Shown here one piece after another: positions 15,295-24,915 of a DNA stretch of 64,000 bases. The DNA comes from Thermoplasmata archaeon (GTDB lineage: Archaea; Thermoplasmatota; Thermoplasmata; Lutacidiplasmatales; UBA184). A program made the position numbers and the translations under genes. Numbering within the stretch: the first letter of the stretch is position 1; every line of letters begins with the position of its first letter. The DNA lies in the NCBI GenBank assembly GCA_021802125.1, contig JAKAAX010000010.1:41503-105502 (forward strand), in the 5' to 3' direction. A model generated the notes under the pieces. The model worked only from the letters and a program-made list of their open reading frames with translations, made no database searches and was not told the origin of the DNA.

Positions 15295-18200
15295 AGCGCC
15301 TCCACCGTGAGCGGGTGCTCGCGGAGCCAGGCGAGCCCGCCGACGTAGGCGGAGAAGGTCTCGACGCTGGTGAAGAGGGGGATCGCGAGCTCGATCGCGC
15401 GCCGCCGGAGCACGTACTCGTCCTCGAGCATGCGCTCGAACTTCTCCTGCGTGAAGGAGGCGGGGACGTTGAGGATCAGGTCGACCTCCCCCTTCTCAAG
15501 CACCGTCCGGATGTTCGGCTCCCGGTCCGGTTCCATGATCTTGTAGAGGACCGTGACGCGCTTCAGCCCCTGCCCGAGCAGGTAGGCGGCCGTGTCCTCG
15601 GTGGCGAGCAGCTGGAAGCCGAGGCGCTCGAGCACGTGGGCCGCCGGAAGGAGGATCTCCTTCAGGCGCGGGCCCCCGACGGAGAGGAAGGCCCGCCCCC
15701 CCTCGGGGACGAACTTGACCCCGGTCGCGATCATCGCCTTCACGAGCGCGTCCGGGAAGGTGGGCCCGAAGCAGGCGACCTCCCCCGTGGACTGCATCTC
15801 GACCCCGAGCAGGGGGTCCGCCCCCTCCACCTGGAAGAAGGAGAACTGCGGGACCTTCACGCCCCAGCGGCCGAACGGGACCGGAGCGCTCCCCGCGCGG
15901 GAGAGCCCCTTGCCCAGCAGCGCCCGGGCCGCCTCCCGGAGGACCGGGGTGCCCGTCCCCTTCGCGACGAACGGAAGGGAGCGGGAGGCGCGCAGGTTGA
16001 GCTCGATGACGTAGACGTCCTCCCCGACCACGAGGAACTGGACGTTGAAGGGGCCCTTGATGGAGAGGGCGCGCGCCATGGACTGGGAGGCCTGGACCAT
16101 CTTCTCCTGGACCGCGGGAGGGGTCGAGCGCGGAGGGAGGACCAGGATGGCGTCCCCCGAGTGCACGCCCGCCTGCTCGACGTGCTCCAGGATGCCGGCG
16201 ACGAGCACGCGCTCCCCGTCGGAGACCGCGTCCAGGTCGATCTCTCCCGCCCCCTCCAGGAACTTCGAGATGACGACCGGGTACTCCGGGGAGATGCGGA
16301 CGGCCGCGGAGAGGAAGCGCTCCAGGTCGGTGCGGCCGGGGATGACCCGCATCGCCGCCCCGCTCAGCACGTAGGAGGGCCGGACCAGCACGGGGTAGCC
16401 GACCTGGTCCGCGAACTGCTCGGCCTCCTCGAGCGTGGTGAAGGCCCGCCAGGCCGGCTGGGGGATCTTCAGGCGCTCCAGGAGCCGGGAGAACCGGCTG
16501 CGGTTCTCCGCCGCGTCGATCGAGTCGCTCGTGGTGCCAAGGATCGGGATGGCGCAGGTGGCGAGGAGAGGGGTCATGTTCTGCGCGAGCTGGCTGCCGA
16601 CGCAGGTGACGATCCCCCGGAAGCGTTCCTTGTCGTAGATGTCCCGGACCCGCTCGAGCGTGATCTCCTCGAAGTAGAGGCGGTCGGAGCGGTCGTAGTC
16701 CGTGCTCACGGTCTCCGGGTTGGAGTTGAGGACCGCGACGGAGGCGACCCCCTCCGCCTTGAGCCCCTCGACGAGGTTCATCGTCGACCAGTCGAACTCC
16801 ACCGAGCTGCCGATGCGGTACGGGCCGGCGCCCAGGACGAGCACGCTCCCCTTCGGGGAGGGCCCCACCTCGTCGGTGTCCGCCCCGTAGGTGAGGTAGA
16901 GGTAGTTCGTCCGGCTCGGCCACTCGTTGGCCAGCGTGTCGATCATCCGGATGTGCGGGACGATCCCCTTCGCGAGCCGGTCGCGGCGGACCGCCTCCTC
17001 GTCGCGGTCCGTGGCCCGGGCCACCGCGCGGTCGGAGAGCCCCAGCCGCTTCGCCCGTCGGAGCAGGGCGGGCGTGAGCGGGTCGGCCTTGGAGCTCTGG
17101 AGGTCGCGGGTGACCTGGTGGACCTGCTGGAGCTGTCCGACGAACCACGGGTCGATCCAGCTGGTCTCGGAGATCTGCGCGGGGGAGATCCCCGCCTCGA
17201 GCGCCTCGAGCACGTGCCAGAGGACCTGGGGGGTGGGGCGGGAGAGGTCCTCCAGGATGGCCGCCTTCGCCCGGGGCTTCTCCGGAGGGCCGAGCTCGCT
17301 CCTCGGGTCGGTCATCCTCACGGCCTTGAGGAGCGCCTCGGGGAACGTCGCCCCGACGCCCATCACCTCCCCGACGGACTTCATCGTCGGACCGAGCTCG
17401 CGGCGGGCGCGCGGGAACTTCTCCAGGTCCCAGCGCGGATGCTTCAGCACGACGTAGTCCATGGCGGGCTCGAAGCAGGCCGTGGTGACCCCGGTGACCC
17501 GGTTCTTGAGCTCGGGGAGCGTGTAGCCGAGCGCGAGCTTCGCCGCGACGTAGGCGAGCGGATAGCCGGTGGCCTTGGACGCGAGCGCGCTCGAGCGGGA
17601 GAGGCGCGCGTTGATCTCGATCGCGTAGTACTCCTCGTTGCGCGGGTCCAGGGCGAACTGGATGTTGCACTCGCCGACGATCCCGCACGCGTTCGCGGCG
17701 CGGATCGCCGCCGCCCGCAGGAGCTGGTACTCGGAGTCGGAGAGCGTCTGGGAGGGCGCGACGACGATGTTGTCGCCGGTGTGCACGCGCATCGCGAGCA
17801 CGTTCTCCATGTTGCAGACGGTGAGCGTGTTCCCGAGGCGGTCCCGGACCACCTCGTACTCGATCTGCTTGAAGGAGCCCACGTAGCGCTCCAGGAGCAC
17901 CTGGTGCACCGGGCTCGCGCGCAGCCCGCGGGAAGCGACCTCGCGCAGCTCCTCGGGCCCGCGGGCCATCCCGCCCCCCTTCCCCCCGAGGGTGAACGCG
18001 ACGCGGACGATGACCGGGTACCCGATCTCCTTCGCCCGGGCCAGGGCCTCCTCCTCGGAGTAGACCGGGTGGCTGCGGAGGACCGGGACCTGCGAGCGCT
18101 CCATGAGCTTCAGGAACAGCGCCCGGTCCTCGGTCTCCTCGATCCCCTTCACCGGGGTGCCGAGGACGCGGACCCCGAGACGGCGCAGGACCCCGCGCTG

Positions 18201-18506
18201 GTGGAGCGAGACGCCGCAGTTGAGCGCGGTCTGCCCCCCGAAGGAGAGCAGGATCGCGTCCGCGTTCTCGCTCTCAAGGATGGGCTCGACGAACTCGGGG
18301 GTGACCGGCTGGAAGTAGGTCCGTCCCTTCCGGGGGGGGTCGGTCTGCAGCGTCGCGATGTTCGGGTTGACCACGATCGTGTAGACCCCCTCCTCCTCGA
18401 GGGCCTTCAGGCACTGGCTGCCGGAGTAGTCGAACTCGCCCGCCTCCCCGATCTTGAGCGCGCCGCTCCCCAGGACGACGACGCGCTTCGGGAGGTCCAG
18501 CTTCAC
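15180..18506 (-). CDS. carB: Carbamoyl-phosphate synthase large subunit
   Basis: 1108 residues, close to the usual 1070. It uses bicarbonate, ammonia from CarA and two ATP to make carbamoyl phosphate for pyrimidines and arginine. The N terminus has LKIGEAGEFDYSGSQ, followed by two tandem ATP-grasp halves (the second beginning near GAGPYRIGSSVEFDWS), an oligomerisation segment between them and a C-terminal MGS-type regulatory domain. The GTG start overlaps the carA stop by 4 bp (GTGA), so the pair is coupled. The last 38 codons (basic tail ending SSSKRRR) overlap truA on the opposite strand. A much longer frame upstream runs through carA and is not coding. Confidence 0.95.
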   Translation of the reverse strand: MKLDLPKRVVVLGSGALKIGEAGEFDYSGSQCLKALEEEGVYTIVVNPNIATLQTDPPRKGRTYFQPVTPEFVEPILESENADAILLSFGGQTALNCGVSLHQRGVLRRLGVRVLGTPVKGIEETEDRALFLKLMERSQVPVLRSHPVYSEEEALARAKEIGYPVIVRVAFTLGGKGGGMARGPEELREVASRGLRASPVHQVLLERYVGSFKQIEYEVVRDRLGNTLTVCNMENVLAMRVHTGDNIVVAPSQTLSDSEYQLLRAAAIRAANACGIVGECNIQFALDPRNEEYYAIEINARLSRSSALASKATGYPLAYVAAKLALGYTLPELKNRVTGVTTACFEPAMDYVVLKHPRWDLEKFPRARRELGPTMKSVGEVMGVGATFPEALLKAVRMTDPRSELGPPEKPRAKAAILEDLSRPTPQVLWHVLEALEAGISPAQISETSWIDPWFVGQLQQVHQVTRDLQSSKADPLTPALLRRAKRLGLSDRAVARATDRDEEAVRRDRLAKGIVPHIRMIDTLANEWPSRTNYLYLTYGADTDEVGPSPKGSVLVLGAGPYRIGSSVEFDWSTMNLVEGLKAEGVASVAVLNSNPETVSTDYDRSDRLYFEEITLERVRDIYDKERFRGIVTCVGSQLAQNMTPLLATCAIPILGTTSDSIDAAENRSRFSRLLERLKIPQPAWRAFTTLEEAEQFADQVGYPVLVRPSYVLSGAAMRVIPGRTDLERFLSAAVRISPEYPVVISKFLEGAGEIDLDAVSDGERVLVAGILEHVEQAGVHSGDAILVLPPRSTPPAVQEKMVQASQSMARALSIKGPFNVQFLVVGEDVYVIELNLRASRSLPFVAKGTGTPVLREAARALLGKGLSRAGSAPVPFGRWGVKVPQFSFFQVEGADPLLGVEMQSTGEVACFGPTFPDALVKAMIATGVKFVPEGGRAFLSVGGPRLKEILLPAAHVLERLGFQLLATEDTAAYLLGQGLKRVTVLYKIMEPDREPNIRTVLEKGEVDLILNVPASFTQEKFERMLEDEYVLRRRAIELAIPLFTSVETFSAYVGGLAWLREHPLTVEALYGSDVSPGGRGVLDWNQPRSVSLVRASRKASSSKRRR

Positions 18507-19555
18507 GCGCGCCTCCGAAGCTTCTCGACGAAGAGGTCGAAGACGAAGCCCGCCTCGCGGGGGCCCGGTCCCCCCTCGGGGTGGCCCTGGAGCGCGAGGA
18601 CCCTCCCTCGGCGGTCGCGCAGCCCCTCCAGGGTGCCGTCGTCGGGGTTCCGCGCCCACGGCTCGAGCCCGGTGCCCTTGAGCGAGGTGGGGTCCACGGC
18701 GTAGCCGTGGTTCTCCGAGAGGATGAAGGCCCGGCCGTCCGGGAAGACCACGGGCTTGTTCTGCCCCCGGTGGCCGTACTTGAGCTTGAACGTCGAGCCG
18801 CCGTGGGCCATGGCCAGGAGCTGCTGGCCGAGGCAGATCCCCAGCACCGGGGTCCCGCGCTTCTCCGAGTCGCGCAGGGTGTCGACGACCGCGCCCAGGG
18901 TCGACGGGTCCCCCGGGCCGTTCCCCACCAGGATCCCCGCGACCTTCCGGCCGTCGAACCGGTCCTCGACCACCTGGTGGGAGGGCCACCGTACGACGTC
19001 GACCCCCCGGCGGAGGAGGGAGCGGAGGATGCTGGCCTTGATGCCGCAGTCCACGGCCACGACGAGCGGGGCGCCTCGGGTGCCGGAGCGCAGGAGGTGC
19101 GGGGCCTTCGGGGTGACCTCCGCCACGAAGTCCTCGTCCTCGTACCGGGGCGCGCGCTCGAGCTCGCGTCGGAGGGCCGAGACGCTCGGGACCTGCTTTC
19201 CCACGGCGACCGTGCCCCGCATCACGCCGTGGGACCGGAGGAGGGAGGTCAGGCGGCGCGTGTCGATGCCGACCAGGAGGGGGACGCCGGACCTCGCGGC
19301 CCACGCCGGGAGCGAGGTGCGCGCGTTCCAGTGGTGCGGCGGCTCCAGGCTCTGCATGAGCGCCGCCCGGACCTGGATCTCGGGGGACTCGAAGCCGTCC
19401 GGCAGCCCCCAGCGGTCGCGGCCCTCGGGGGAAGGGACACCGTAGTTGCCCAGGAGCGGGTAGGTGAAGGTGAGGATCTGGCCCCGGAAGGACGGGTCGG
19501 TGAGCGACTCGGGGTACCCCACCATGCCGGTGGTGAAGACCACCTCCCCGTGCAC
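18503..19555 (-). CDS. carA: Carbamoyl-phosphate synthase small (glutaminase) subunit
   Basis: 350 residues from the GTG at 19555. It releases ammonia from glutamine for CarB. The class I glutamine amidotransferase site has Cys in GICLGQQLLA and His in QGHPEGGPGP. Family similarity clearly continues upstream of the GTG: the frame reads RLVLEDGTAFEGEGFGAS, which is the normal CarA N terminus, yet it has no ATG, GTG or TTG before an in-frame stop. Two CTG codons at 19619-19624 are the only near-cognate candidates, so the true start is probably non-canonical. A TATA-like CTTATTAC lies near 19698-19705. Confidence 0.92.
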   Translation of the reverse strand: MHGEVVFTTGMVGYPESLTDPSFRGQILTFTYPLLGNYGVPSPEGRDRWGLPDGFESPEIQVRAALMQSLEPPHHWNARTSLPAWAARSGVPLLVGIDTRRLTSLLRSHGVMRGTVAVGKQVPSVSALRRELERAPRYEDEDFVAEVTPKAPHLLRSGTRGAPLVVAVDCGIKASILRSLLRRGVDVVRWPSHQVVEDRFDGRKVAGILVGNGPGDPSTLGAVVDTLRDSEKRGTPVLGICLGQQLLAMAHGGSTFKLKYGHRGQNKPVVFPDGRAFILSENHGYAVDPTSLKGTGLEPWARNPDDGTLEGLRDRRGRVLALQGHPEGGPGPREAGFVFDLFVEKLRRRA

Positions 19556-19784
19556 CGTGCGCGAGGCGCCGAAACCCTCGCCTTCGAACGCGGTCCCGTC
19601 CTCGAGAACAAGGCGTCCCAGCAGGCCGGGCGTGGGCGTGTTCCGTTGCTGGGTTCCCCGCGTCAGAGGCGACCCAAGCGGGTCGCACTTGGGTGGCGGT
19701 AATAAGCCTCACGTCATGGTTGCGACAGGAACGTGTCCGGACGGCCGCCCGGGGTCCTCCCGGGCCGCCGCCCGCGGGGACCTC

Positions 19785-19792
19785 CTTTATTC
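19785..19792 (+). promoter_or_regulatory. TATA-like box of the AAA-TPR gene
   Basis: CTTTATTC centred 27 bp upstream of GTG 19815. The spacing predicts a leaderless transcript and decides that start over an ATG at 19716, which has no box at the right distance. Confidence 0.55.
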
Positions 19793-19814
19793 GAGGCCCG
19801 CCTCCTTCCCCGCC

Positions 19815-22523
19815 GTGGCGGGATATCCCGTCTCCGTCCCGCTCATTGGGCGGGAGCCGGAGAAGGCCCTCTTCGAACGGATGCTGGAGGGGCTCGCCAA
19901 GGGCCGGGGAGGGATGCTCCTCCTGACCGGGCCCGTGGGGTCGGGGAAGACCCGGCTCCTGGAGCACATCGCCAGCCGCGCGGAGGCGATGGGGGCGTTC
20001 GTCGCCCAGGGGAACGCGGCGGAGGGCGACAGCCGCCCCTACATGCCCTTCCACCGCGCCCTCGAGGAGGCCTCCCGTCGCGGCCGGGCCCGGCCCAAGG
20101 ACGAGGGCGCTGTGGGCGACTCGCTCCCCTTGGCCGCCGCGGCCGTCGCGGGAGAGGGGGGACTGCGCCTGCGGGACTACGGGCGCTCCGTCGCCTCCCG
20201 GGTGGGGATCTCGAAGGACTGGGGGCCCGCGGCGATGCGCGACCTGCTGCCCTCCTCGGAGGAAGAGGAGGTCCGGCTCGAGGAGCTGCCCCCGACCGGG
20301 GCCGTCGTCCGGCTCCTCGAGCGCATCGAGGAGCTCGCGCCGAAGGCGCCCGTCGTGATCACCCTGGACTGCTTCCAGTGGGCGGACCCCGCCTCGCTCT
20401 CGCTCCTGCGCCCGCTCGCCCGGGAGGCGCGCAGGAGGGCGCTCCTGGTCGTGGTGAGCTACGATGCGGGAGAGGCCCTCCCGGAGCCGAGGCCGGGGGG
20501 GGAGGGGCCGACGCTCGACGAGCTCGCCCGGAGCGTCCAGCGGGAGAGCGGGACGATCCGGGTCCAGCTTCGGGGGCTGAGCGACCTCGAGGTCCGGAAG
20601 CTCGCCGAGGAGATCCTGGGGGGTCCGCTCGACCTCGAGCCCTCCGCTCCGCTGCCCGAGGTGCTCGGACGGACCGGCGGGAACCCCTTCTTCCTCCAGG
20701 AGGTGGTCCGCGCCGGCCTCCGCGACGGGTGGATCGCCCGGCGGGGCGATGCCTTCCGCGTCCTCGAGCCCGCGCAGGACCTCCAGGTCCCCACCCTGCT
20801 GCGCTGGTGGGTCCACCGCAAGACCCAGTCGCTCCTGCCCGGGGACCGCACGGTCCTGGAGGCGATCTCGGTCCTGGGGAGCGAGTTCGATCCCCGCGCG
20901 CTCCCGGCGCTCGTGCCCGACATGGCCTCCCGGCTCAAGCCCGCCATGGAGCGTCTCGAGGCCCGGCACGGCCTGCTGCGGCAGGTTCGGCCGAGCGTCT
21001 GGCAGGTCGTGCCGGGCTTCCTCGCCTCCGTCGTGCGCTCCGAGCTCTCCGGAGAGGTGCTCCGCCGGCTCCATCGGCGGGCGGGCGAGTGGCAGTCGGC
21101 GCACGACCCCCATGCGGTCGAGAAGATCGCGATGCACTACTACGAGGCGGCCGAGCCGACGCTCGCCCTACCGTGGCTCGAGCGGGCCTGGAAGGCGGCC
21201 GCCGACCGGGGGGACAACGATGCGACGGTCCGCTTCGCCCGTCAGGCGCAGGAGATGGCGAGGACCGCCCAGCAGCCGGACACCCTCCTCTTCTGGCAGC
21301 GCAGGGAGGCCACGGGGATCTTCCAGAACGGCGACGTCGAGCGCGCGGCCAAGATGCTGGTCGATGCGATGGAAGGGACCTCGCCGGGGCTGGGAAGGGT
21401 GGAGGTCCTCTGCGAGCTCGCCCTCCTCGACACGCATCGGGGGAACCCGACACGCGCGATGGCGATCCTGAACCGGGCCGACGCCGAACCGGTCCCTCCG
21501 GAACAGAAGGCGAACGCGTCCCTGCGGGTGCGGGTCTACCGCGTCCAGCTCCACGCCCGCCTGCAACGCTGGGACGAGATCACGAAGGAGGCGCCCTTGC
21601 TGATCCAGGACCTGGAGCGGGGGGAGCACGACCTGGAGCCCCGGCAGGAGCTGCGGGTCCGGGTCTCCTACGGGACGGCGCTCAGCGCCCAGGGGGAGTT
21701 CCCGAAGGCCCGGGAGGTCCTGCTGGACGCGCTCTCGCGGGCCCGGAGGAGCGGGCTCGAGACCACCGAGTCCAACGCCCGGACCTCCCTCGGCATCCTC
21801 GCGCTGAGCATGGGCGACCTGGGCATGGCCCGGGCGATCTTCGAGCAGTCGGCGGAGGAGTGGCGGCGACGGGGAGGCGTCACCAACCAGGCGATCAACA
21901 CGTCGAACTACGCGGAGGTGCTGCTGGACATGGGGGAGCTGGAGGAGGGCGGGAAGTGGCTCGAGGAGGCGAACCGGCTCTGCGAGCTCGCGGGGCTCTC
22001 CCAGATCATGGCCATGAACACGCCCCTTCAGGCCCGGCTCGAGCTCGCGCGCGGGAACCTCGGCAAGGCGGAGGAGCTGCTGCAGGCGATCGTCCCGGCC
22101 GGACGTCTCGCCGCCCAGGAGGACGCCGGGCGGGAGGGGCACGCCACCCTCGCCCGCATCCTGCTCGCGAAGGGGGACTTGGACGCGGCTTGGCGGGAGG
22201 CCGAGAAGGGCGGTCAGCAGCTCTCCGGGCTCGGCGGGGGACTGGCCGCGCGGACCTACGCGGTGGTCCAGGCGGCGCGGGGGGAGACCTTCCGCGCCGA
22301 AGCGCTCCTCAACAAGATCGTCCACGAGACGCAGCGGGTGGGGAGGAGGTACGAGCAGGCGCTGGCCCTGGAGGACCTGGGAGAGGTCTTGCAGAAGCAG
22401 GGGAGGGTGAGCGAGGCCCGCGGGCGATGGAACGAATCGCTCGGCCTCCTGCGCGCCTGCGGGGCGCTCTCCCACGCCGCTCGGCTGGAAGCGAGGCGGA
22501 ACGCGCTCGCCCCCTCGCACTGA
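19815..22523 (+). CDS. AAA-type ATPase with C-terminal TPR repeats (MalT/LuxR-like architecture without DNA-binding domain)
   Basis: 902 residues. The N terminus VPLIGREPEKALFERML opens an AAA_16-type ATPase; Walker A is GPVGSGKT (about residue 40), and the Walker B region is ITLDCFQWADP (about 185), resembling the DDLQWAD of MalT-type regulators with Cys replacing the second Asp. Residues 430-900 are helical TPR-like repeats. Such proteins act as signal-transduction ATPases and scaffolds; no helix-turn-helix is visible, so it probably signals through a partner. It stands divergent to carAB. The GTG start is supported by the TATA-like box 27 bp upstream. Confidence 0.78.
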   Translation: MAGYPVSVPLIGREPEKALFERMLEGLAKGRGGMLLLTGPVGSGKTRLLEHIASRAEAMGAFVAQGNAAEGDSRPYMPFHRALEEASRRGRARPKDEGAVGDSLPLAAAAVAGEGGLRLRDYGRSVASRVGISKDWGPAAMRDLLPSSEEEEVRLEELPPTGAVVRLLERIEELAPKAPVVITLDCFQWADPASLSLLRPLAREARRRALLVVVSYDAGEALPEPRPGGEGPTLDELARSVQRESGTIRVQLRGLSDLEVRKLAEEILGGPLDLEPSAPLPEVLGRTGGNPFFLQEVVRAGLRDGWIARRGDAFRVLEPAQDLQVPTLLRWWVHRKTQSLLPGDRTVLEAISVLGSEFDPRALPALVPDMASRLKPAMERLEARHGLLRQVRPSVWQVVPGFLASVVRSELSGEVLRRLHRRAGEWQSAHDPHAVEKIAMHYYEAAEPTLALPWLERAWKAAADRGDNDATVRFARQAQEMARTAQQPDTLLFWQRREATGIFQNGDVERAAKMLVDAMEGTSPGLGRVEVLCELALLDTHRGNPTRAMAILNRADAEPVPPEQKANASLRVRVYRVQLHARLQRWDEITKEAPLLIQDLERGEHDLEPRQELRVRVSYGTALSAQGEFPKAREVLLDALSRARRSGLETTESNARTSLGILALSMGDLGMARAIFEQSAEEWRRRGGVTNQAINTSNYAEVLLDMGELEEGGKWLEEANRLCELAGLSQIMAMNTPLQARLELARGNLGKAEELLQAIVPAGRLAAQEDAGREGHATLARILLAKGDLDAAWREAEKGGQQLSGLGGGLAARTYAVVQAARGETFRAEALLNKIVHETQRVGRRYEQALALEDLGEVLQKQGRVSEARGRWNESLGLLRACGALSHAARLEARRNALAPSH

Positions 22524-22567
22524 CCGACGGCGGCGCGACCCTCCTCCCCTTCCTCAAGTAGGGAGGC

Positions 22568-23611
22568 GTGGTCGTCCTCTCGATGGCCGGGTTCGTCCGG
22601 GTGAAGCCGAGCTACGACATCATCATCCTGGGAGGGGGCCACGCCGGACTCCAGGCCGGCCTCAAGGCGGGGCTGCTCCACCAGACCGCGGTCATCCTCG
22701 ACCGGGGGCCCAAGTACGGCCGCTCCTACTACGCGCCCAGCATGGACAACATCCCGGGGTTCCCCGGCGGGATCTCGGGGCACAAGCTCCTGGACCTCCA
22801 GATCCAGCAGCTCAAGGAGGTCGCCTCCTGGACCGCGTACCTCTCTCCGGTCACCCTCCAGAAGGTCGAGCGGCAGGGGGCCGAGTTCGTCGTGGTCTTC
22901 GAGAGGCTGCGGCAGGTCCACACGGTCCGGGGGAAGGTGCTGCTCCTGGCGCTCGGGGTCGTCGACAGGATCCCGCACGTCCACGGGAGCATCGAGCCCA
23001 TCTTCCCGTGGGCGAACAACGGTGTGGTGGACTTCTGCATGCTCTGCGACGGGCACACGCTCCCCGGAAGGTCCGTCGGCGTCGTCGGGGGAGGGACCTA
23101 CGCCGTGCGGACCGCGCTCGACCTCTTCCACTTCCAACCGTCGTCGGTCACGCTGCTGACCCACGGCGAGAGGCTGCTCGAGGATGCGGACGGGGAGGAG
23201 CGGAAGGAGCTCGAGCGGTCGCTGGCGGCCCACCATGTGCGCGTGGTGACCCAGGAGATCGTCGACTTCGAGGGCATCCGCGAGAAGAGGTTCGGCGTCG
23301 TGCTGAAGGACGGGACGCGGGAGACCTTCGACAAGGGGTTCTGCGCCCTCGGCTGGTACTCGACGCACGGAGATCTCCCCCGGGCGCTCGGTGCCAAGGT
23401 CACGGACGAAGGGTACGTCCCCACCGACGACGACGGGCGCGTGCTCGCGGCGGACGGGTCCGGCGTGATCCCGGGGCTATACGCCGCGGGGGACATCCGC
23501 GACGGCTGGAAGCAGGTGCCCGAGGCGTGGGCGACCGCGGAGCGCGCGATCATCCACGCCTTTGCCTTCTACCTGGAGGAAGAGGCGCGCCCGAGGACGC
23601 TGGAGCCGTAG
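22568..23611 (+). CDS. Thioredoxin-reductase-like FAD/NAD(P) oxidoreductase
   Basis: 347 residues. The FAD-binding GxGxxG-type motif is ILGGGHAGLQAG (about residue 20), a second dinucleotide motif is VVGGGTYAV (about 175), and the C-terminal FAD contact is GLYAAGDIRDG. Between them FCMLCDG (about 155) corresponds to the redox-active CxxC of thioredoxin reductases (CATCDG), so a disulfide reductase role is likely. No thioredoxin gene lies next to it. The start is GTG 22568; an ATG at 22583 also fits, and a GGGAGG at 22561-22566 is spaced imperfectly for either. Confidence 0.8.
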   Translation: MVVLSMAGFVRVKPSYDIIILGGGHAGLQAGLKAGLLHQTAVILDRGPKYGRSYYAPSMDNIPGFPGGISGHKLLDLQIQQLKEVASWTAYLSPVTLQKVERQGAEFVVVFERLRQVHTVRGKVLLLALGVVDRIPHVHGSIEPIFPWANNGVVDFCMLCDGHTLPGRSVGVVGGGTYAVRTALDLFHFQPSSVTLLTHGERLLEDADGEERKELERSLAAHHVRVVTQEIVDFEGIREKRFGVVLKDGTRETFDKGFCALGWYSTHGDLPRALGAKVTDEGYVPTDDDGRVLAADGSGVIPGLYAAGDIRDGWKQVPEAWATAERAIIHAFAFYLEEEARPRTLEP

Positions 23612-23672
23612 CCGGGGGACGGAACCGACCGGCCCGGCCCGGCCTGGTCCGACGGCGGGGCCGCGCGGGTCC

Positions 23673-24401
23673 CTACGAGCGACCCGTGACGTGCCGACGG
23701 AGCTCGGGGAAGGACCGGACGACGTGGAAGGAGCCCAAGCGCCGGAGCTCCTCCTCCCTCACCTGGGACTTCTCCCCCGGGTGGACCATGGCGACGAAGT
23801 CCACTCCGGCGGCCCTCGCGCACTCCATGTCCTGGGTGCCGTCGCCGACGTAGAGGGCGCGGTCCTTCGCCACGCCCATGTCCTTCAGCAGCAGGAGCAG
23901 GCTCTCCGGCTGGGGCTTCACGGGCCCTGAGTCGTTCCGGGTACGGAGCTTCATGAAGAGCGGGAGGAGGCCGGTGTTGTGCAGCGACGTCTTGGCGAAC
24001 CCCTCGCAGCTCCGGGTGAGGACCCCCAGGCGGTAGCCCTCCTGGTGCAGGGTCGAGAGGGTCTCCTTCGCGCCCGGGCTCGCTTTCGCGGTCGGGAGCG
24101 CGGCCATCTCGATCTCGTCGAGCCTCCGGTTGGCCTCGGCCTCGAACCGCATCCCCAGGACGTCCGCCCCGGTCATCTGACGCAGCTTCGTCTTGGCGTG
24201 GAGGACGAGCTGGGGGACGTTCTCGGTGGTGTGGAGCTCTCCGGGGGGCACGCCCTCGCGGTGGGCGGTCTCGATGACCGCCTTCCGCATGGCGTGGAAG
24301 TCCAGGGCCGAGTCGAGGATCGTGCCGTCGAGGTCGAAGACGACGGCCATGTACGGCTTGTGGTAGCTCGAGGGGCCGATCGGTTCGCCCGGGCGGATCA
24401 T
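23673..24401 (-). CDS. HAD-family hydrolase (phosphoglycolate-phosphatase-like)
   Basis: 242 residues from ATG 24401; ATG 24350, which begins MAVVFDLDGT, is an alternative nearer the usual family start. Motif I is FDLDGTILDS with both catalytic aspartates, motif II the LTRS segment, motif III Lys in GPVKPQPES, and motif IV YVGDGTQDMECARAAG. The helical cap inserted after motif I places it in the Gph/PSP-like subfamily, which removes phosphate from small metabolites. The substrate cannot be read from the sequence. A CTTAAG near 24411-24417 may be promoter. Confidence 0.82.
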   Translation of the reverse strand: MIRPGEPIGPSSYHKPYMAVVFDLDGTILDSALDFHAMRKAVIETAHREGVPPGELHTTENVPQLVLHAKTKLRQMTGADVLGMRFEAEANRRLDEIEMAALPTAKASPGAKETLSTLHQEGYRLGVLTRSCEGFAKTSLHNTGLLPLFMKLRTRNDSGPVKPQPESLLLLLKDMGVAKDRALYVGDGTQDMECARAAGVDFVAMVHPGEKSQVREEELRRLGSFHVVRSFPELRRHVTGRS

Positions 24402-24420
24402 GGGACCTCGCTTAAGCGCA

Positions 24421-24915
24421 CTACGGTCCCCCTTCTTGTCCTTGACGCTCCACTCGCATGAGGAACCTGGCCGTCCCGTGAGCGAGCTCGAGGGCGGGTC
24501 CGGGAGGGTCCCCGACACGCTCCAGCCGCTCGGCCCGGAGCGGAGGGGCCCCCTCGACCTCGCCGTGGAAGAGCGCGTGCACCCAGAGCCCTTCGGGGAG
24601 CGCGTAGCGCCCGTGCAGCACCGTTCCCAGGTCGCTCGTCTCGACGTTGACCTCGATGGACCTGACCGCCCGGGCCCAGCCTCGGAGGTGGCGCCGGTCG
24701 GGGGGGACCTGCTCCCCCGGGCTCCGCAGGTCCCGGAGCGTCGTGCGCGCGGGGGTGAGGAACCAGAGCGGGAGCCCGTCCGCGTCCCAGGTGCGGGAGC
24801 GGACCTGCGGGCGTTCTCCGGGGGGGTGGAGATAGACCATCCCCCGGTAGGTCTGTCCGGGCGAGGGCCGATGGGTCCCGAGCGTGATCCGGAGGACCCA
24901 GGGAGAGCTCTCCAT
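24421..24915 (-). CDS. Conserved-looking hypothetical protein
   Basis: 164 residues starting MESSPWVLRITLG. It appears to be one soluble beta-rich domain without signal peptide, membrane helix or recognisable motif; a few Trp and Pro-rich turns stand out (WFLTPARTT, GLWVHALFHGE). It lies between the HAD gene and the isocitrate dehydrogenase gene on the same strand, with 98 bp to the latter, and could be the distal gene of the purE-icd transcript. A far longer frame upstream is the shadow of the dehydrogenase. Function unknown. Confidence 0.6.
   Translation of the reverse strand: MESSPWVLRITLGTHRPSPGQTYRGMVYLHPPGERPQVRSRTWDADGLPLWFLTPARTTLRDLRSPGEQVPPDRRHLRGWARAVRSIEVNVETSDLGTVLHGRYALPEGLWVHALFHGEVEGAPPLRAERLERVGDPPGPALELAHGTARFLMRVERQGQEGGP

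Noticed and set aside
14784..18704. Long plus-strand frame of about 1300 codons
   Set aside because: Antisense to carB, which is a firm gene; no recognisable motif in the frame.
18507..21137. In-frame upstream extension of carB
   Set aside because: It runs through carA and the AAA-TPR gene; the carB N terminus and GTGA overlap fix the start at 18506.
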